A stretch of 64,000 bases of DNA from Eopsaltria australis (lineage: Eukaryota; Chordata; Aves; Passeriformes; Petroicidae): NCBI GenBank assembly GCA_034509425.1, contig JAVTVJ010000033.1:2666001-2730000 (forward strand). The letters are read 5' to 3'. The position numbers and the translations under genes were made by a program. Shown here piece by piece: positions 38,421-51,718 of this stretch (the stretch's first letter is position 1; every line of letters starts with the position of its first letter). Below the pieces are notes generated by a model. That model did not search any database, had not been told where the DNA came from, and worked only from the letters and a program-made list of their open reading frames with translations.

Positions 38421-41400
38421 GTTTTTGATGTAAACAAAATAAGTTGAATGATGAAAACAAGAAATGTTAAAGCCAATAGAGATAATTATGCTTTTCTACA
38501 GTAGAACCAGAAAAGGAACAAACATTAACTTTATTGCAGTGTTTGTCAGTATGTTGAACTCAAGGTTTTTAATTTACAAGGATCTTTCACACTGTTCTAA
38601 TTCTGCCACGGCGATGTTCCAATGAAAACCGAGAGTTGATGTCAGAAGCAGAGAATGATCTCTCCTATAAGAAGATTTAAAAGAAAAAAAAAATCAAAGA
38701 AATAAAAAAAAAAGCCAAGGGGAGCTTCATTTTTTCTTCCTCCCAGATAATTTATTTTGTTTTAAGACATTTTCTGAGCCATATTCATTAGGCATTCCTC
38801 ATCTGGGGTTCCTGTTCCACTTCATCTTCCCCAGAAGCACTATTATTTCATACCAAGAAATGGTTGCTGGCTGGGGAGGGAAAATCAGAAGATGAGAGAC
38901 TGCAAACATTGCCTTTCTCCTCAGAAATATGGGGAAAGAATGCTAGATGGTGAGGGAGCCTTTCCTTGGAAATTCAGTGGTGGATAAAAGGACAAACATA
39001 ATATCAAATACAGAGAATTATCTGGAAATATAATGGAAAAAGAAATAATTTTTCTGCTGCTTTAGGAACAAGATGGGTGGCCCTATGCATATGAATTTCA
39101 GTTACTTCTTTGTGAATTCAAAGCTCTTGTGCACTTCATACTTTGTTGAATAGTCAGACAACCTATAAAAAAATTACTTGAATATCTCAAATCAAGAATA
39201 GCACCTGGATATGTCATTAATAAACCATTTTGTGTCTGATGCTAAATCTAATGAAATCTAACAAATTATAGAGAGTGATTATTAAAAGGTCAGACAAAAA
39301 CTTAGAAAATGTTAAGCACATTATTTTGGCTTCTCATCTGCATTCTGAGTTCCATGAATTTACATTCTTCTTTACGTGGCTTTGCATTAAGATAATGGCA
39401 TAAGGTAGCTTTCTTGTAAATGAAAAAATGGTATGTACTCTTTATCTTACTGTTGAAAATATTGATAATATAGTGATTCCAGGAAAAGAAGTTTTAGGAA
39501 AATGATAATCAGGTTCTTACTGGATCTGACAGAAATCTAAGAAATGTGGGTTAATAAAAATGAAGCTCCTGAATTTGACAGAAACACTTTGATATTCTTC
39601 TTGAAGAAGTGAAGACTGGTAAAGCATTCTTAGGAAAAATCATCGAATGCCAGAACTAGGGTCAGCACTGAGACTTGTAATCTGAATCTTCAGTCAATTC
39701 ACCTTGTCAGAAGAATCATGTTGTATCATATGCATCCTCTGTATCCTACTATAGCATGTTTGGATCAAACCTATCAATAATCATGTTTTGGAACTATGTA
39801 AATGTTCTGTTCACAGAAGCAACAGTAAATCATGTTAAAACACAGTGAAAGTACTGCTTGCACAGTCTTGCAAGAAGTAAATTTATCCTGTAACTCTGAT
39901 TCTGAAGGAAGATTTCTATGCAATGCAAACTAAAACATTTCCTTTCAATATGTATTGAAATATTTTGAAGAATATTTAATTGCATCTATGTTGTTGAAAA
40001 TTAATGTTTTATATTTCTTTAGCAGCTTTGATAGCAAGAAGAAGTGAAGAAATGTTTTGTCACAGTTTTCAAAATGTCAGAAAAAAATTAATTTTAACTT
40101 TTTATGTTTATCTAGACTTCAGAGACAAGAGAGTGATAGGAATACACTCACACATGGAATTCAAGTGTATGCATGCACCTTCATACTAATGAAGTTTGTT
40201 ACTAAAATCACACTGTTTTTCTGTAAAATTATCTAATGCCTATTAAGGATATTTAGTATTATTTCAAACACACAGGATTTTGTACTGAATGCTCACCCTC
40301 ACTGGCGTCTCTTTGGAGATTTAATGCAGTGAAGATATACTAACGTTGTTAATGGATTTTTTTGAAATGTGAGAAGAAGCTCATGCAAAGTAATTTATTT
40401 ATGTTGATATCTATAACACCATGGGAAAAAAATTCCTTGCTGAAGTTAATTCCTTTTTTTAAAAAATTTATTGTTCATGTATTATGCAACTACTGAAGTG
40501 TAAAATATGTGGGTTTTAAAAAAATGTTATCTTTTTCTCAGACAGCAAATTCCAGCTTTGTAGTGTGACTTTCATACTACCCATTGAATGATAAAATATA
40601 AAAAAACTTTGAATCACCTTGACGTAAATTGTACAGACAAAGAATTTTTGAAATTACGAAAACTTAAATAACAATCCATGTCATTATCTAGCATATTTGT
40701 TTCACAATACTGCATGCATGATACCAGCATATTGCAGTACCACAATCCAGAGCTGAATTAATATTGTCACCTTGTTATTTTGAACGCATATTTTAAAAGT
40801 CTTAGTCTTTTAAGCACACTTTCACTTAATTACTGCTCAGTCATGCTATGTGCCATTGCAAGGCTGATTTTTGAAGTTCATCCAAGTGTGATTTAGAAAT
40901 TTCTTTAGAAATACTGTAATTGATTGCAATCATAAAGTGCACCTGTGTACAGGGAAAAAACAACAACAAAAAAAGTCTCTTACAAAAGAAAGTGATTTAA
41001 GATTTAATTGAGATCTGGAGCAATTTTAATTATATTAAGATTTCTCCACCTGTTTGTGTAATGGAAGACAGGATAAACATTTGCTTATAATTTAATTTCA
41101 CTAGTAATGTGATTCAAATTATTCAATTTTATATTTTATATATTATAAAATGTTCAATACTGAATATTACACAGAGCAGGATAGAGTTTGCGATTTGAGA
41201 CACCTAGACACAGCTGTCCACCTGCAAATATCTGTATGTTTAGCGGGGTCAAACAGGCCAGTGAAATGCATATGTCATGGGTGCTACTGGGTATTGCAGG
41301 TAGCACAAGAGTCTCTTTTCTTGGCAATTGGAGCTCAACCACATCCAGTGCAATTAATGTGTCCCAGGTAATGGCTCAGCTGTACAGTCACCAGACATCT

Positions 41401-43324
41401 GTTTTAGGGTGAGAGTAAAAGCTCCGTGGGACTCTATTCACTTGACTAAATGTAGGAATCTGATGCCATCTGGGATGTCATAGAGGCATCGTCTTACAGC
41501 TGCAGACATCCCTTGGGGCGTACAAGAGAGAGTGTGGACAGTGGGGACACCTCAGGACATGTTAAACAGCACTAGATGCCTTTGTGTGCGCAGTTCCACA
41601 CAGGCTCCATCAACTGTATTGACAAGAGGCTTGATTTACTTGCCTACACCTAGAAGATTTAGAGGTGGGTCTTTTTTGCCTAAATATAGGTGACCTGTGT
41701 TATGAGATGCCCTAAGACACATGTGCAGACTTCTCAACACTTCTCAACAAGGTACAGCTTCAGTTGTCACCAGGATGATTCAAGTCACACAAAGGCATAT
41801 CAAATGACACTTGATGCTACATTGAGATAATTTAATTGAGACCTTAATGTCATTTAAGAGACATCCTAGCATGCATATTAAACTGGTGAATGTGACAAGA
41901 GAAGCAGAGGAGACTCTTATCCTTAGGGAATAGCAGCCAGAGGCAGCTGGGATGGCTTTTCACTGGTGCTAGAAGTGTTGCTTTAGATCCTTGATAAAAA
42001 TTCCAGATATCCACTGCTTGTAATGAATGTTTTTCACTTAACGCTCAGGTAAAAACCTATATGTAGGTGCCTAAACACAGGTGTCTTTGTGTTCTGAATA
42101 CTATCAAAAACGATATCTAAAAATGTCTATAATAAAAATGGCTATCAGAACCAAGAGAATAGTCAGTAGTGTTATTTTTAAAATTAGCTAATAAAACACT
42201 ATCTTAGCCTCTTTTAAAATTATTTCTATCTAATGCACAGCATTTCTATAGACTTGTGTTCATTTAACTCTTTTCTACAATAGCATTGCTTGTATTTTCT
42301 TGGTCTGCAAAATAAAGCCAAGATCTCCCTTCCATAGAAATGTACTTGGCTATATCTGAAGCTAACTCTAAATTAATGCATATTAAGTCTCTCTGGCTCC
42401 TTTCAGCCTAGTCATTATCCTGTAGATACAGTTAGTCTAGTTCAACATAGGGGAATCAGGGGTCTCCTTGTGATGCTCTATGTGAGGAGCAAAGCTGAAG
42501 GAAGCATAAAATGCTATGCATTGCTACTGCACGTCCACAAATACAATAATTTTGGTAATTCCCCAACTATCTTCTGCTTACATTTGATCAGACTTCATGG
42601 TTTTTGTCCTCTTTGAATTCCTATGCACAGGCAGTAGTGGACATACCTCTATACTACTAAAGTGATGTCCAAGGGCAGGCTCTGACTCAGGACTCTGATT
42701 TGGTCTGTCTTCCGAGGTGTTAGCCACTCCACAGATTGGTTTTGGTCTGCTTCCACTAGCTATCTTCAAATGAAATTTGCCTTAAAGGAAACTAGCTGTA
42801 AGCAGTGTAGATGTGTGCCAGTTAGTGTTGGACTTCATGTCTCTTTCATTTAGAGGTGCAGCATATAACCACAGTGACTCTAACCCTTTTTTAAATACTC
42901 TTTTTTCCCCAGGACAGTCTTTCTAAGCTACATTTCATAATGAAAATTCCTTTCTTCATAATGCAGCTGTCCAAGTAACACGTTTTTATGAGGTTGAAAC
43001 CAGTCCATCAGCTACAGTCTACTTCATCATGAAGCAGAATGTGATTCACAGGTGTCAGCTCTGACAAGGACTGGAAAGTCACAGCACAGTGACATGAAGA
43101 CTGCCTTCTGTTTGAGTAATTCTCTTTAAGAAACTCTTGCAATTGCTATTTTGTCTAAGTCACTGAACAGCAACCATAAAATTCTGTGTCATTGTGTCAT
43201 TTGAAATGGCCACCCTGACACTTGATCGAAGAAGGATTGTACCTTTCTCTCTTGAATTATTTGATGCAGAGCCTGTGTACTATAGAAATTTTTTAAAAAA
43301 ATGGTATTTTATATATTTAAAAAG

Positions 43325-43690
43325 ACTGCAGGCCCAGATTTAATTTAGTTTTGTTTGGAATCCAAGATAATTAACCCTGGAATCAATCTATTTTAGAGAA
43401 AATGTTTTCAGCTGCAGCTGCAGGCAGATATTTCAGTTTCAGACACAATAGCCATAGTTAATTATCCAGTCAACAATAATTCTGTTTAGTCTGAGGAGAA
43501 AAAAGCCACCCAGGCTTTCATTTTCAAGCTTTAAATCAGCAGATGCTGGAACTTTATCAGTCTTTGTCTAATGAGAAATTAAGCACTGTCCTTAAAAAAC
43601 AGATTTCACTCCTGTCTTCTAGGGTGAAAATTTAAATTTTTCGTTTGCCTTAAAAAAACCCCAAATTGCATTTTTAATAGCTACAAAGAA
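43325..43690. promoter_or_regulatory. Candidate conserved noncoding element
   Basis: A compact cluster of regulatory-type motifs: two directly adjacent CAGCTG E-boxes at 43409-43420, a TTAATTA homeodomain-type core at 43458-43464, and several further TAAT cores. No repeat family overlaps it. There is no experimental or comparative support available to me. Confidence 0.2.
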
Positions 43691-46600
43691 AGTGATATGA
43701 GGTTAAGCTGGGAAAGGTCATGCATTACAAAAGATCACACTTGGCATGGAAACACCTTGAGAGATTTCAGCGGAAAAGCAGACACAAAGGAACACTAATC
43801 TATTTCATCACAAATGCTTTACAGTTAAAAATGCAAGGAAAACACTAAGATAACCTTTTTTTTTCCCCTCTAAAGGAAGTTCACTACTAGTTCTGAAATA
43901 TCTAGCAGCATTGGACCTCTAACACAGGAACCAAAACTCTTAGACAGCAGGAACAGAATAAAACTATGAATATAATAGGTGCATTGGAAAAAATAGTACT
44001 GAATTAGTACTAAATTTTTGAATAAAATGAAATAGTTCATTTGGCTTAAAGACAAAAGGTTACAGATATATGCTAGTTATTTATTAAAGCAATTTTGAAT
44101 ATGGATACCTGCTGAGCATATACTGATAAATAAATCAAAGGGATTATATCTTGTCTCTTTTTTTTTAAATTCAGCAGCTATGGACCAAATAGATAGCAAT
44201 AGCTCAAAGGACAAAATGGGTTAGAATTTACTGTGTCAATGACCTGTGGATTAAAGACTCCCTAAGTACATATTCATAAGATAAAGCAAATTACTCCTGT
44301 GGAGTCAGACTAGGCTATCATGACAAAGAATTGCAGATTAGAGACTCGGAATAGTTAGGATTGCAGTAGAGAAAACATAATGGATTTCCTATTGCCAGAG
44401 TATTCTCAATTGCAGTTTTTATTTTCTGTTTATCAAAAAAATAACAAAATAGGTTGAGGGTGAGTGTAATGGCTCTCTCAGCTCGGATGCAGGTATTGAG
44501 GCAACATGGAAGATTTGTGTCAGGTCAAAATCCCATTCAATGTAGTTACTATGTGTATAAAAATACTGGAGAGAATGAGAAAGCATTTCAGGTATGTTGA
44601 CATTCCCCTGTCTTACATTAACAAACAGAAAGTGATTCAGACCAGTGGGAGTAAAAATGGCTTTCAGAGGCTGTTTAGTTAGCATGAGGAGAAAGAATCT
44701 TCTCTACCTGTGAATGGCTTTGGTTCTCATTCTTATAACACAAATTTCCCAAACACTGCCACAACCTGAAGACAAAGAAAAACAGAGGTCAAGAGCAGCA
44801 GAAGCCTGAGAAAACACCATGGGTAGCCATAGCCTTCACTGGACACGAGGAAGAATGGACACATAGTAAAGAGGATAAATCACACTCACTCAGTGAAGAA
44901 GGAAAAACAATTTAAATGTACTAAAAGAATGAACAATATTGTACTAAGGCAAATGGGATAATCATGAGTGGTATACCGGCAGTACAGAGTAGCTTGTTTA
45001 AACTATGTCAAAATGCAGAGGATTTCTTTTAGTAAATTATTTATTTTATGTGAAAGTTTCATTGACAAATTTAAAAGACTAAAGGTCCTTCATTTCCAAT
45101 CACATGTCCATCCTACACTTATTCATAACAACCATAACATTTTTGCTTGTTACTTTAGTCATAAGTATAGCAAAAGAATGAACATGACAGCTATTATTTT
45201 GCCATACATGATCTAGTGAAAAACTCCCCAGTATTCACATCTCAGATCTCTGCTGTCTGTTTGCCATTCCTCCTGTAGACCCATATACCAAATGGCACTT
45301 CTCATAGAAAAGTAAAAAACAAAAGCCATACAGTATTGAAAGTTAAGATACAGAATTTTAAGATTTAAGGGGACTTGCTTACACTTATCTTTGTTTTCAT
45401 GATGCAAGACCCTACATTCAGTGCAGTGTGAAGGAGCATGTCCAATAGAAAATCAATTTTGATAGTCATGGAAGGAGAAAAAAGAGTATGTATAAAAAAG
45501 TATTGTCTAAAAGGAACTGGCACTGATTGTTTTCCTGAGTACAGTAAATATCACTAGTTAATGCAGTAAAAGAGCAGTACATGAAGTGCATTGGCAATAA
45601 AAGTATAACCTCTTATAATACTTGATACTACAGACACAGGAGACTGATGGACTTTCCAGGGACTTCTTATAAAAATTGAAGTCTGCTTGAGATTTCTAAA
45701 TTTTTTAAAGCAATTTGATGTTGCATGAGAAGAAAAAAAAAGAAAAAAGAAAGGATCCAAAGCCATGATTCATTTTTGCTCGAGGCTAATTAAGGAAAAC
45801 GAGAGTAAAAGTTTTGTAATTTGTGAATATTGGCATGCATGGTCAATCAAGGGGGAAGAAAGCTGAGAGCTCATAAAACACAGGCCATCTGTCTTCTTTG
45901 CAGAGATAATTAAGTACAGTACAACCTGTGGCAAAATGACAAAAGTATAGATATTCAGTATGGGGATATTAAGGAATCTGATTTATAAGTTAGTAGGTGG
46001 TTGATAATTATTTTTCATACAGCCTTCAGATCATATTTCTTTTCTCTTGAAATCTGTTCTCAAGGAAATACTATTGGATGAAATATAAAAGTCAAGAAAA
46101 TATAATTTTTTATCTTGCCTACAATTGAACTCTAATGAAAATGTCCAGTTACTTAAAATAAAAACTCATTAAATAACTTTTTTGTAATTTAACAGAGCAA
46201 CTTATAAAACTTTTTTTTATTGTTAATAATATGAAGTCTTCCTAAAATTGGCTTAAGTGGAAACACCTTTTTAGAATGGAGAAAAAGTAATAAAGAAAAG
46301 ATATGCATCTATTTGCTTGACTATGTTAGAAGAGTGTCTAGTCACCCTAAAAGACACTAAAACTTGTCCTAAACATATTATTTGATATATTGTTAAATTG
46401 ATGTGCAATGACTCTGTGAAGTCGTGCTGTTCCTGGGATTTTGGGTGCTTTAGCCCTGCATCCTTCACAACTCAGATTTATTTGATTGTATTTTCTCCTG
46501 TAAGATGTTTGAAGGGCAAGTGAAGGCATTTCTATGTAGTGAAAGCTCAAGTGCCCTACAAAACTCTTCATTGTAAGAAACACCAGGGGCTCCTTTGAAG

Positions 46601-49377
46601 CGTATGAAGACCCTATGAAGATGTTATCACTACTTTCTGGGAGTTCTGCAAAGTTCTGCTGTAAATGAGTTGGGCGCTGGTTTTACTAAGATTACTCCTA
46701 CCAGTGAACTTTTAACCCTCTACATCTTTTAGTAGTTGCTATCATCACACATTAAAAATATACGTAGACCAATTGAAGGCAAATGTGTGAAAGACCCACA
46801 GAAATGTAACTAAAGTAGAATTTTGGTAGCAGAGAAACTGGCTACACTAAATGTGCTTAAGATTTTGACACATAAATCATCACAATAATGCATAAAGTGT
46901 AAAGGAAATGCAAATAAATTTGAAGTGGAAAAGTTGGATATGTGCTCAGTCAGTATTTACAGTCCGTTAGTTTTTCTCAGTGTGACAGCAATATCCCTCA
47001 AAAGCATTGGATTTGCTACTTAAACTTTAAAATCACAAAGAGAAAGCATTACAGGGTGATGCGGGTGATTGACCTTCGTTAGTCAATGATGAAATTTCTG
47101 CTGCTCATTGCTTTTCTAGGCATTGGCTGGTGCCTTGCATTTTTCTGCAGAGCTCTGTTGGCTTTGCCATCTTATTTTCTTATCCAATGCATTCCCATTC
47201 ATCTCTTTTGATTACTTCCTGAATACTATGCAAATCTTAGATTGCATTAGATAAAAAGAATAGATTATAAACATATAATCGCAACTTTTTTAAATGTTGT
47301 CTTCTCTGTATCATCTAACAGAACAGAGCCAAATCTTTGGGATTTGTAATCGCTCTTATTTATAAAGGATATTTTGTTGTGATTGCAAATAAATTACTCC
47401 TTGTTTCCAGAGGAAATAAAACCCCACAGCCTCACTAAATACATCCTTTGAAACTCTGAGAAAACTTAAGCTCAACTGACTGTGGTTTTTAGGAGAAAAG
47501 TGGAGTTTATGCAGTCAGAACAGATAGGTATTTTACTGGTAGTCTCTTGAAAATCAAAAAATCAGCCCTTCCTCTGGGCATATGGATACACACTGAATTA
47601 ACTTTGCTACTGCTTTTCAGACTGATGCCAGCTATTGCAGCTCTGTGCAGATGCCAAAAGCAGTCAATATACAGAATGGCAGTAAATTTGCTCTCCTTTC
47701 TGCGGTGCTATAAATCACTACCTTAGCACATACATGGCAATGGCATGCATTTATTGTGTTCTCTCATCTTGTACTGCTGTATGTATCTGAGTCATTTGCT
47801 ACTTCTGTAAATTAGTGGACTCTTACTTATTATTAATAGATTCTTGACTATTTAGAGAATACATGTGATTATTTAACAACACAAGAACAGGTTCATCTGA
47901 GGAGACCAGTATTCTAGAAAATTATCACAGCTCTGAGTGTAACGTCACCAAACTGATTCAGATGAAGATGTAAAATCATACATTCTAACAACCATAGAAT
48001 ATTTTTTCTGCAAAGAAAGGTTCTTTGAACAATTAGTGTCCAATCTGTGGGATTTAATATATCACTATGTAGTTTTGAGATGGAAATCAGGCTGGTAAGC
48101 TTTTTTGGGGTCTACCACTACTATGTTCATATCACGTTTAATTTATAAAGTACTGCTCATCTATTTTAGAGATCTTCCATTTAGGAAGTAGCAGGACAGT
48201 AAGACACTGCCATTCTTTTCCAGATGTCTTTACAGAGTGCTGATAAATTTGCAGTCCTCTCAAGTATATCTTACTGAAGGTTTATAAAAGAAGACTGTTG
48301 CATGGGGAGGAGATCACTAGCTTCTATGGAGCATATTAACTAAATCACACGTCCTGCTAAAGAGTTAGCATAGTCAGGTCAAATCATCTCTGTCTTTTCA
48401 AATAAATTTATCATTACTGTGTTATTACAGTTTTGTCTAGTATCCTGAATAGTCCTTTATTGACTCAGACAATCCTTTGTAACTTCCCAGCATGAAATTA
48501 TGACAAAAGGTTGAGTCCTACAGATGTCTAAAATGTCCCTGAAATGGAAATGGAAAAGGGCCTAGGTTGCATATCAAAAATGAATACGTATCACTCATCA
48601 CAGAAAAATGAATTGACTTTGTATTCATTAGATGATCTGTGAAATAATCTTCAATTAAATGAAAAGAGATTTCTAGCTCCTGCAAAGATACAAATTTAAT
48701 CTTACATGGTTTTTTTCCTTTCTTTTTTCCACGTATCAAAATTACGTTTTTGTTAAGACAGTGAAGAGAAATGGAATAGAAAAGCAGCCATAAGAGACCT
48801 CTCAAGCAGCATGGAAACTAACACAGTTTTACAATTGCTTTACCACTTTCAGAAGCAATGAAAGGTTTATTTGGCCAGATAATGTAACATAAACCTGTAG
48901 GTGTAACATTTCCCTTTTATACCAATTTATATCTTTAGGACATGACCTAATGAAACGTCCCCATGCACACACGGAGAAGAATGATGGCAGCACTTATGGT
49001 TTTACTTGTTTTTTGAGTTCAAGAAACATTATCTAAATTCTTCTTCTGACTTTACATGTACTATAATGATTATTTGAATTACAGAAGTGCCAATAGACTC
49101 AGCCACGAATAAGACCATTTTTTTAGATACCACATAAACATATAAGACCTTTACCTCCAAAAATCTTAGTGGTAAGAAGACTGATGTATGCTACGGCCAG
49201 ATAGTGGGAAATTAAAAAAAAAAAAAAACAAGACAGGGGAAAATGAAGCATTGTCTATAAACAAATAAGAATCAGAGATTGAAGGCATATTTTCACTAAA
49301 ATGCAAAATGACTCCCTCACAAGGAAAGATAAAAATTATTTTTTGGGAGGGACAAAAAACTACTGATTGTTCAAAGG
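43691..49377. other. Repeat-poor AT-rich DNA, no gene seen
   Basis: I recognise no mobile element in this stretch. A 15-A run is at 49214-49228. A candidate conserved patch lies at 47040-47420. Open frames are short and unrecognised. Confidence 0.5.
47040..47420. promoter_or_regulatory. Candidate conserved noncoding element
   Basis: Repeat-free stretch with an ATGCAAAT octamer at 47228-47235 and varied, non-low-complexity sequence on either side. The call is a guess from sequence texture and should be treated as such. Confidence 0.15.
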
Positions 49378-49933
49378 TGTGCTTTTTTCAGCTAGGATAG
49401 TGTTAATTTTCTTCATGGTACCTGGTATGGGGCTATGATTTGTATTTCTGCTGAAAAGAGTGTTAATAATACAGGGATGTTTTTCCTAGTGCTCAGCAGT
49501 TCTTACAGAGTCAAGGCCTTTTTTGCCTCTTGCTCCATTGCAAGGAAGCTGGAGGAGACACAGCTGGGACAGCTGACCCCAGCTGACAACAAGGATGTTC
49601 CATATGGCGTCATGCTCAGCATATAAAGCTGTGGGAACAAGGAGGAAATAGGGGAACATTCAAAGTGATGGCATTTGTCTTTCCAAATCACCATTCTAAT
49701 GACTGAGACCTGTTTTCCTGGAGATGGCCAAGCACCCTCCTGCCAATGGAAAGCGGGGAATGAATTCTTTGTTTTGCTCTGCTTACGTGCACAGACTTTG
49801 CTTCAAACTGTCTTGATCTCAACATACGAGTTTTCCACTTTTACCCTTCCCATTCTCTAACCCATCCCCAGGATGGGTAAGTGAGCAAGTGGTTCCATGT
49901 GGTTTAGTTGCAAGCTGGGACTAAATCACAACA
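49378..49933 (+). mobile_element. Solo LTR of an avian ERVL-type retrovirus
   Basis: A 556-base element begins TGTGCTTTTTTCAGCTAGGA and ends GGGACTAAATCACAACA, the TG..CA ends of an LTR. Its body matches an abundant bird LTR family: GGTATGGGGCTATG near 49425, ATAATACAGGGATGTTTT near 49467, GGACAGCTGACCCCAGCTGAC near 49567, a TATA box TATAAAG at 49622-49628, CTGGAGATGGCCAAGCACC near 49719 and GAATTCTTTGTTTTGCTCTGC near 49761. The flanks are identical 5-base target duplications, AAAGG at 49373-49377 and 49934-49938. Five-base duplications fit the ERVL class. No internal gag/pol/env is present, so recombination between two LTRs removed the provirus interior. Confidence 0.93.
49622..49628 (+). 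promoter_or_regulatory. LTR TATA box
   Basis: TATAAAG lies in the middle of the solo LTR, preceded by a GGCGTCATG sequence resembling a mutated CRE/AP-1 type site (49607-49615). It would have directed RNA polymerase II transcription of the original provirus. Whether it still works is unknown. Confidence 0.6.
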
Positions 49934-51650
49934 AAAGGGTAGAACTGAAGCCAAAGTATGTTTGTTACTCAAACATAAAACTGGGGCTTCTATTTTTTTC
50001 TAGGAGACAAGTAGAAAGTTTATTGGAAAAAAATAAAATTCAGGGAGTATAACTTTTACACAAGAGATGTGGCTCAAATTCAATGAGTGCCCTCCAGGAC
50101 ATTTTATACTGAAATTGAAATATGGCTGAGAATGCAGCCCATGCTTCCTTATAAAAAGATATTATGGAAACTTTTTCTGCCCCTGAAGCTCCCTGGGCTT
50201 CTTTCCCAAGGTGCTCCCTGTGCACTCTGCTAGTGGGAGAAGAAGAGGCCCACAAGCCCTGGGATCTCATTCTTTATCCACTGTTACTAGACCAAAATGA
50301 ATAGTGAATATTACTGATAACTATATCACATAATGTCTCTGGGATTATTAGTAGCACTTTATAAGACTTTCCTTGTTTCTTCATTCTGTAGCTGCTGTAG
50401 AATCATTCTTGCTTTAGCAGAAGGAATGAGCGTCTAGTGAAACAGGAACCATTTCCATCAGAAAGTATCAATCCTGTATTTCTTGTATTTCTCCCTTCTC
50501 AGCTGGTAGCCATAATCTTCCCTTGATTTTCTTCTCCAATATAGTATTTTACCAAGACCTTGTGCTGAAACTATAACTGAAAATAAACCTCTCACCTTAA
50601 TAATATGCTTTTACTCAGTTAGTGCAACAGTATGAGGACATTATCTGCACGGTGTGCGGATTTCATTTTTGAGACTAAGCATTTTGCTTCTGCCTGACAA
50701 ATTGCAAACTTTATTTTTACTGCAAAGACAATCATTGTTTTCCTGCAGTAGTTTAGCCTGAACTTTAACTAAAATTCATAAAGGGTTCTGATCCAGGGCT
50801 AACAGAAGTATTACTGGCTTAAAATGTATCACTTAAACGTAATTGCTCTGACAATAAGGTAAATCCCATGGAGGAGAATTGTTTTGTCACCTTGGCAATA
50901 AAGTCATTTGGAAAGGATCAGAGAACAGCTTGTAGGGCTGATCAGGGATTCACCAGGCAGAGTAGCTAGAAAGTATAAAAAAAGAAAGCAAGTAAGTTGT
51001 TTGATCTGCTTTAGTCTTCTTCAGCAGCTAAGGATGAAGGAAAGCTATTTTTCCCAGGGGCAAAATAAAGCAGAGAAGGGCAGAGCATAAGAAGGTTCTA
51101 AAGGGGTTCCAGAGAAGGGATGAGCCAGAATAAAATACTTAATATTTTGAAAGAATGTCAAAAACTGTGTATTTCTCTTTTATTCCTTTATAATTCATTT
51201 TGCTTTATTCTTTAACTAAAAGCAATAGTATGCTTAAAAATTTTTTGTCTGTATTTTCCTCTTCCATTGGCAACAAGTTGGGAGAAGTAATCGTGGCTCA
51301 TTCATCTGCCTTTAATAAGAATTAGATGATATACGAAAGTCTTGCATGATTTGAATCAAGTGTTTCCAAACCTTGAACGATTACAAAAACCTCTTCTTTC
51401 CTTCTGCTGTTTTCCACAATGTATTTATGCAAATCCAAACCAATTTCCCGGTGTTAATGCATGACTCAGCAATATGATATGTTAATAACTGAGTCAACAG
51501 CAACTGATTTTCGTCCATGTTGACACTGATTCCCCCAACTAACACCTTAAAATCCTGTCTGAACTCTACATTTCTGGTGCTTTTTAGACTCAGTATGTGT
51601 GCATGTCTTCGTCTGATTTAAATAAAAAAACAACAATCAAGCCATAAAAT
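49934..51650. other. AT-rich unique DNA, no gene seen
   Basis: No nameable repeat. The patch 50040-50280 is less AT-rich, but I cannot assign it. Confidence 0.5.
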
Positions 51651-51718
51651 GGGAGAAATTTTTTACTGTGAGGGTGGTAAGGCCCTGGAAAAGGTTGCCC
51701 AGAGAAGTTGTAAAAATT
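51651..51718 (+). mobile_element. Short CR1 LINE scrap
   Basis: The plus strand reads GGGAGAAATTTTTTACTGTG, AGGGTGGTAAGGCCCTGGAA, AAGGTTGCCCAGAGAAGTTG, matching the CR1 3' segment that normally precedes CCCTGGAAGTGTTCAAGG. The recognisable match fades after about 51718. Both ends are missing. Confidence 0.88.

Larger units (their letters stand above)
36418..43324. other. Repeat-poor AT-rich DNA, no gene seen
   Basis: No CR1, LTR or SINE is recognisable here apart from a possible very old unclassified repeat around 41600-42090. Local features are an 18-bp tandem duplication at 36973 and a candidate conserved stretch at 37725-38420. Open frames are short. Confidence 0.5.

Noticed and set aside
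49435..49860. Three 61-63 codon frames as coding
   Set aside because: They lie inside the solo LTR, where no protein is expected.
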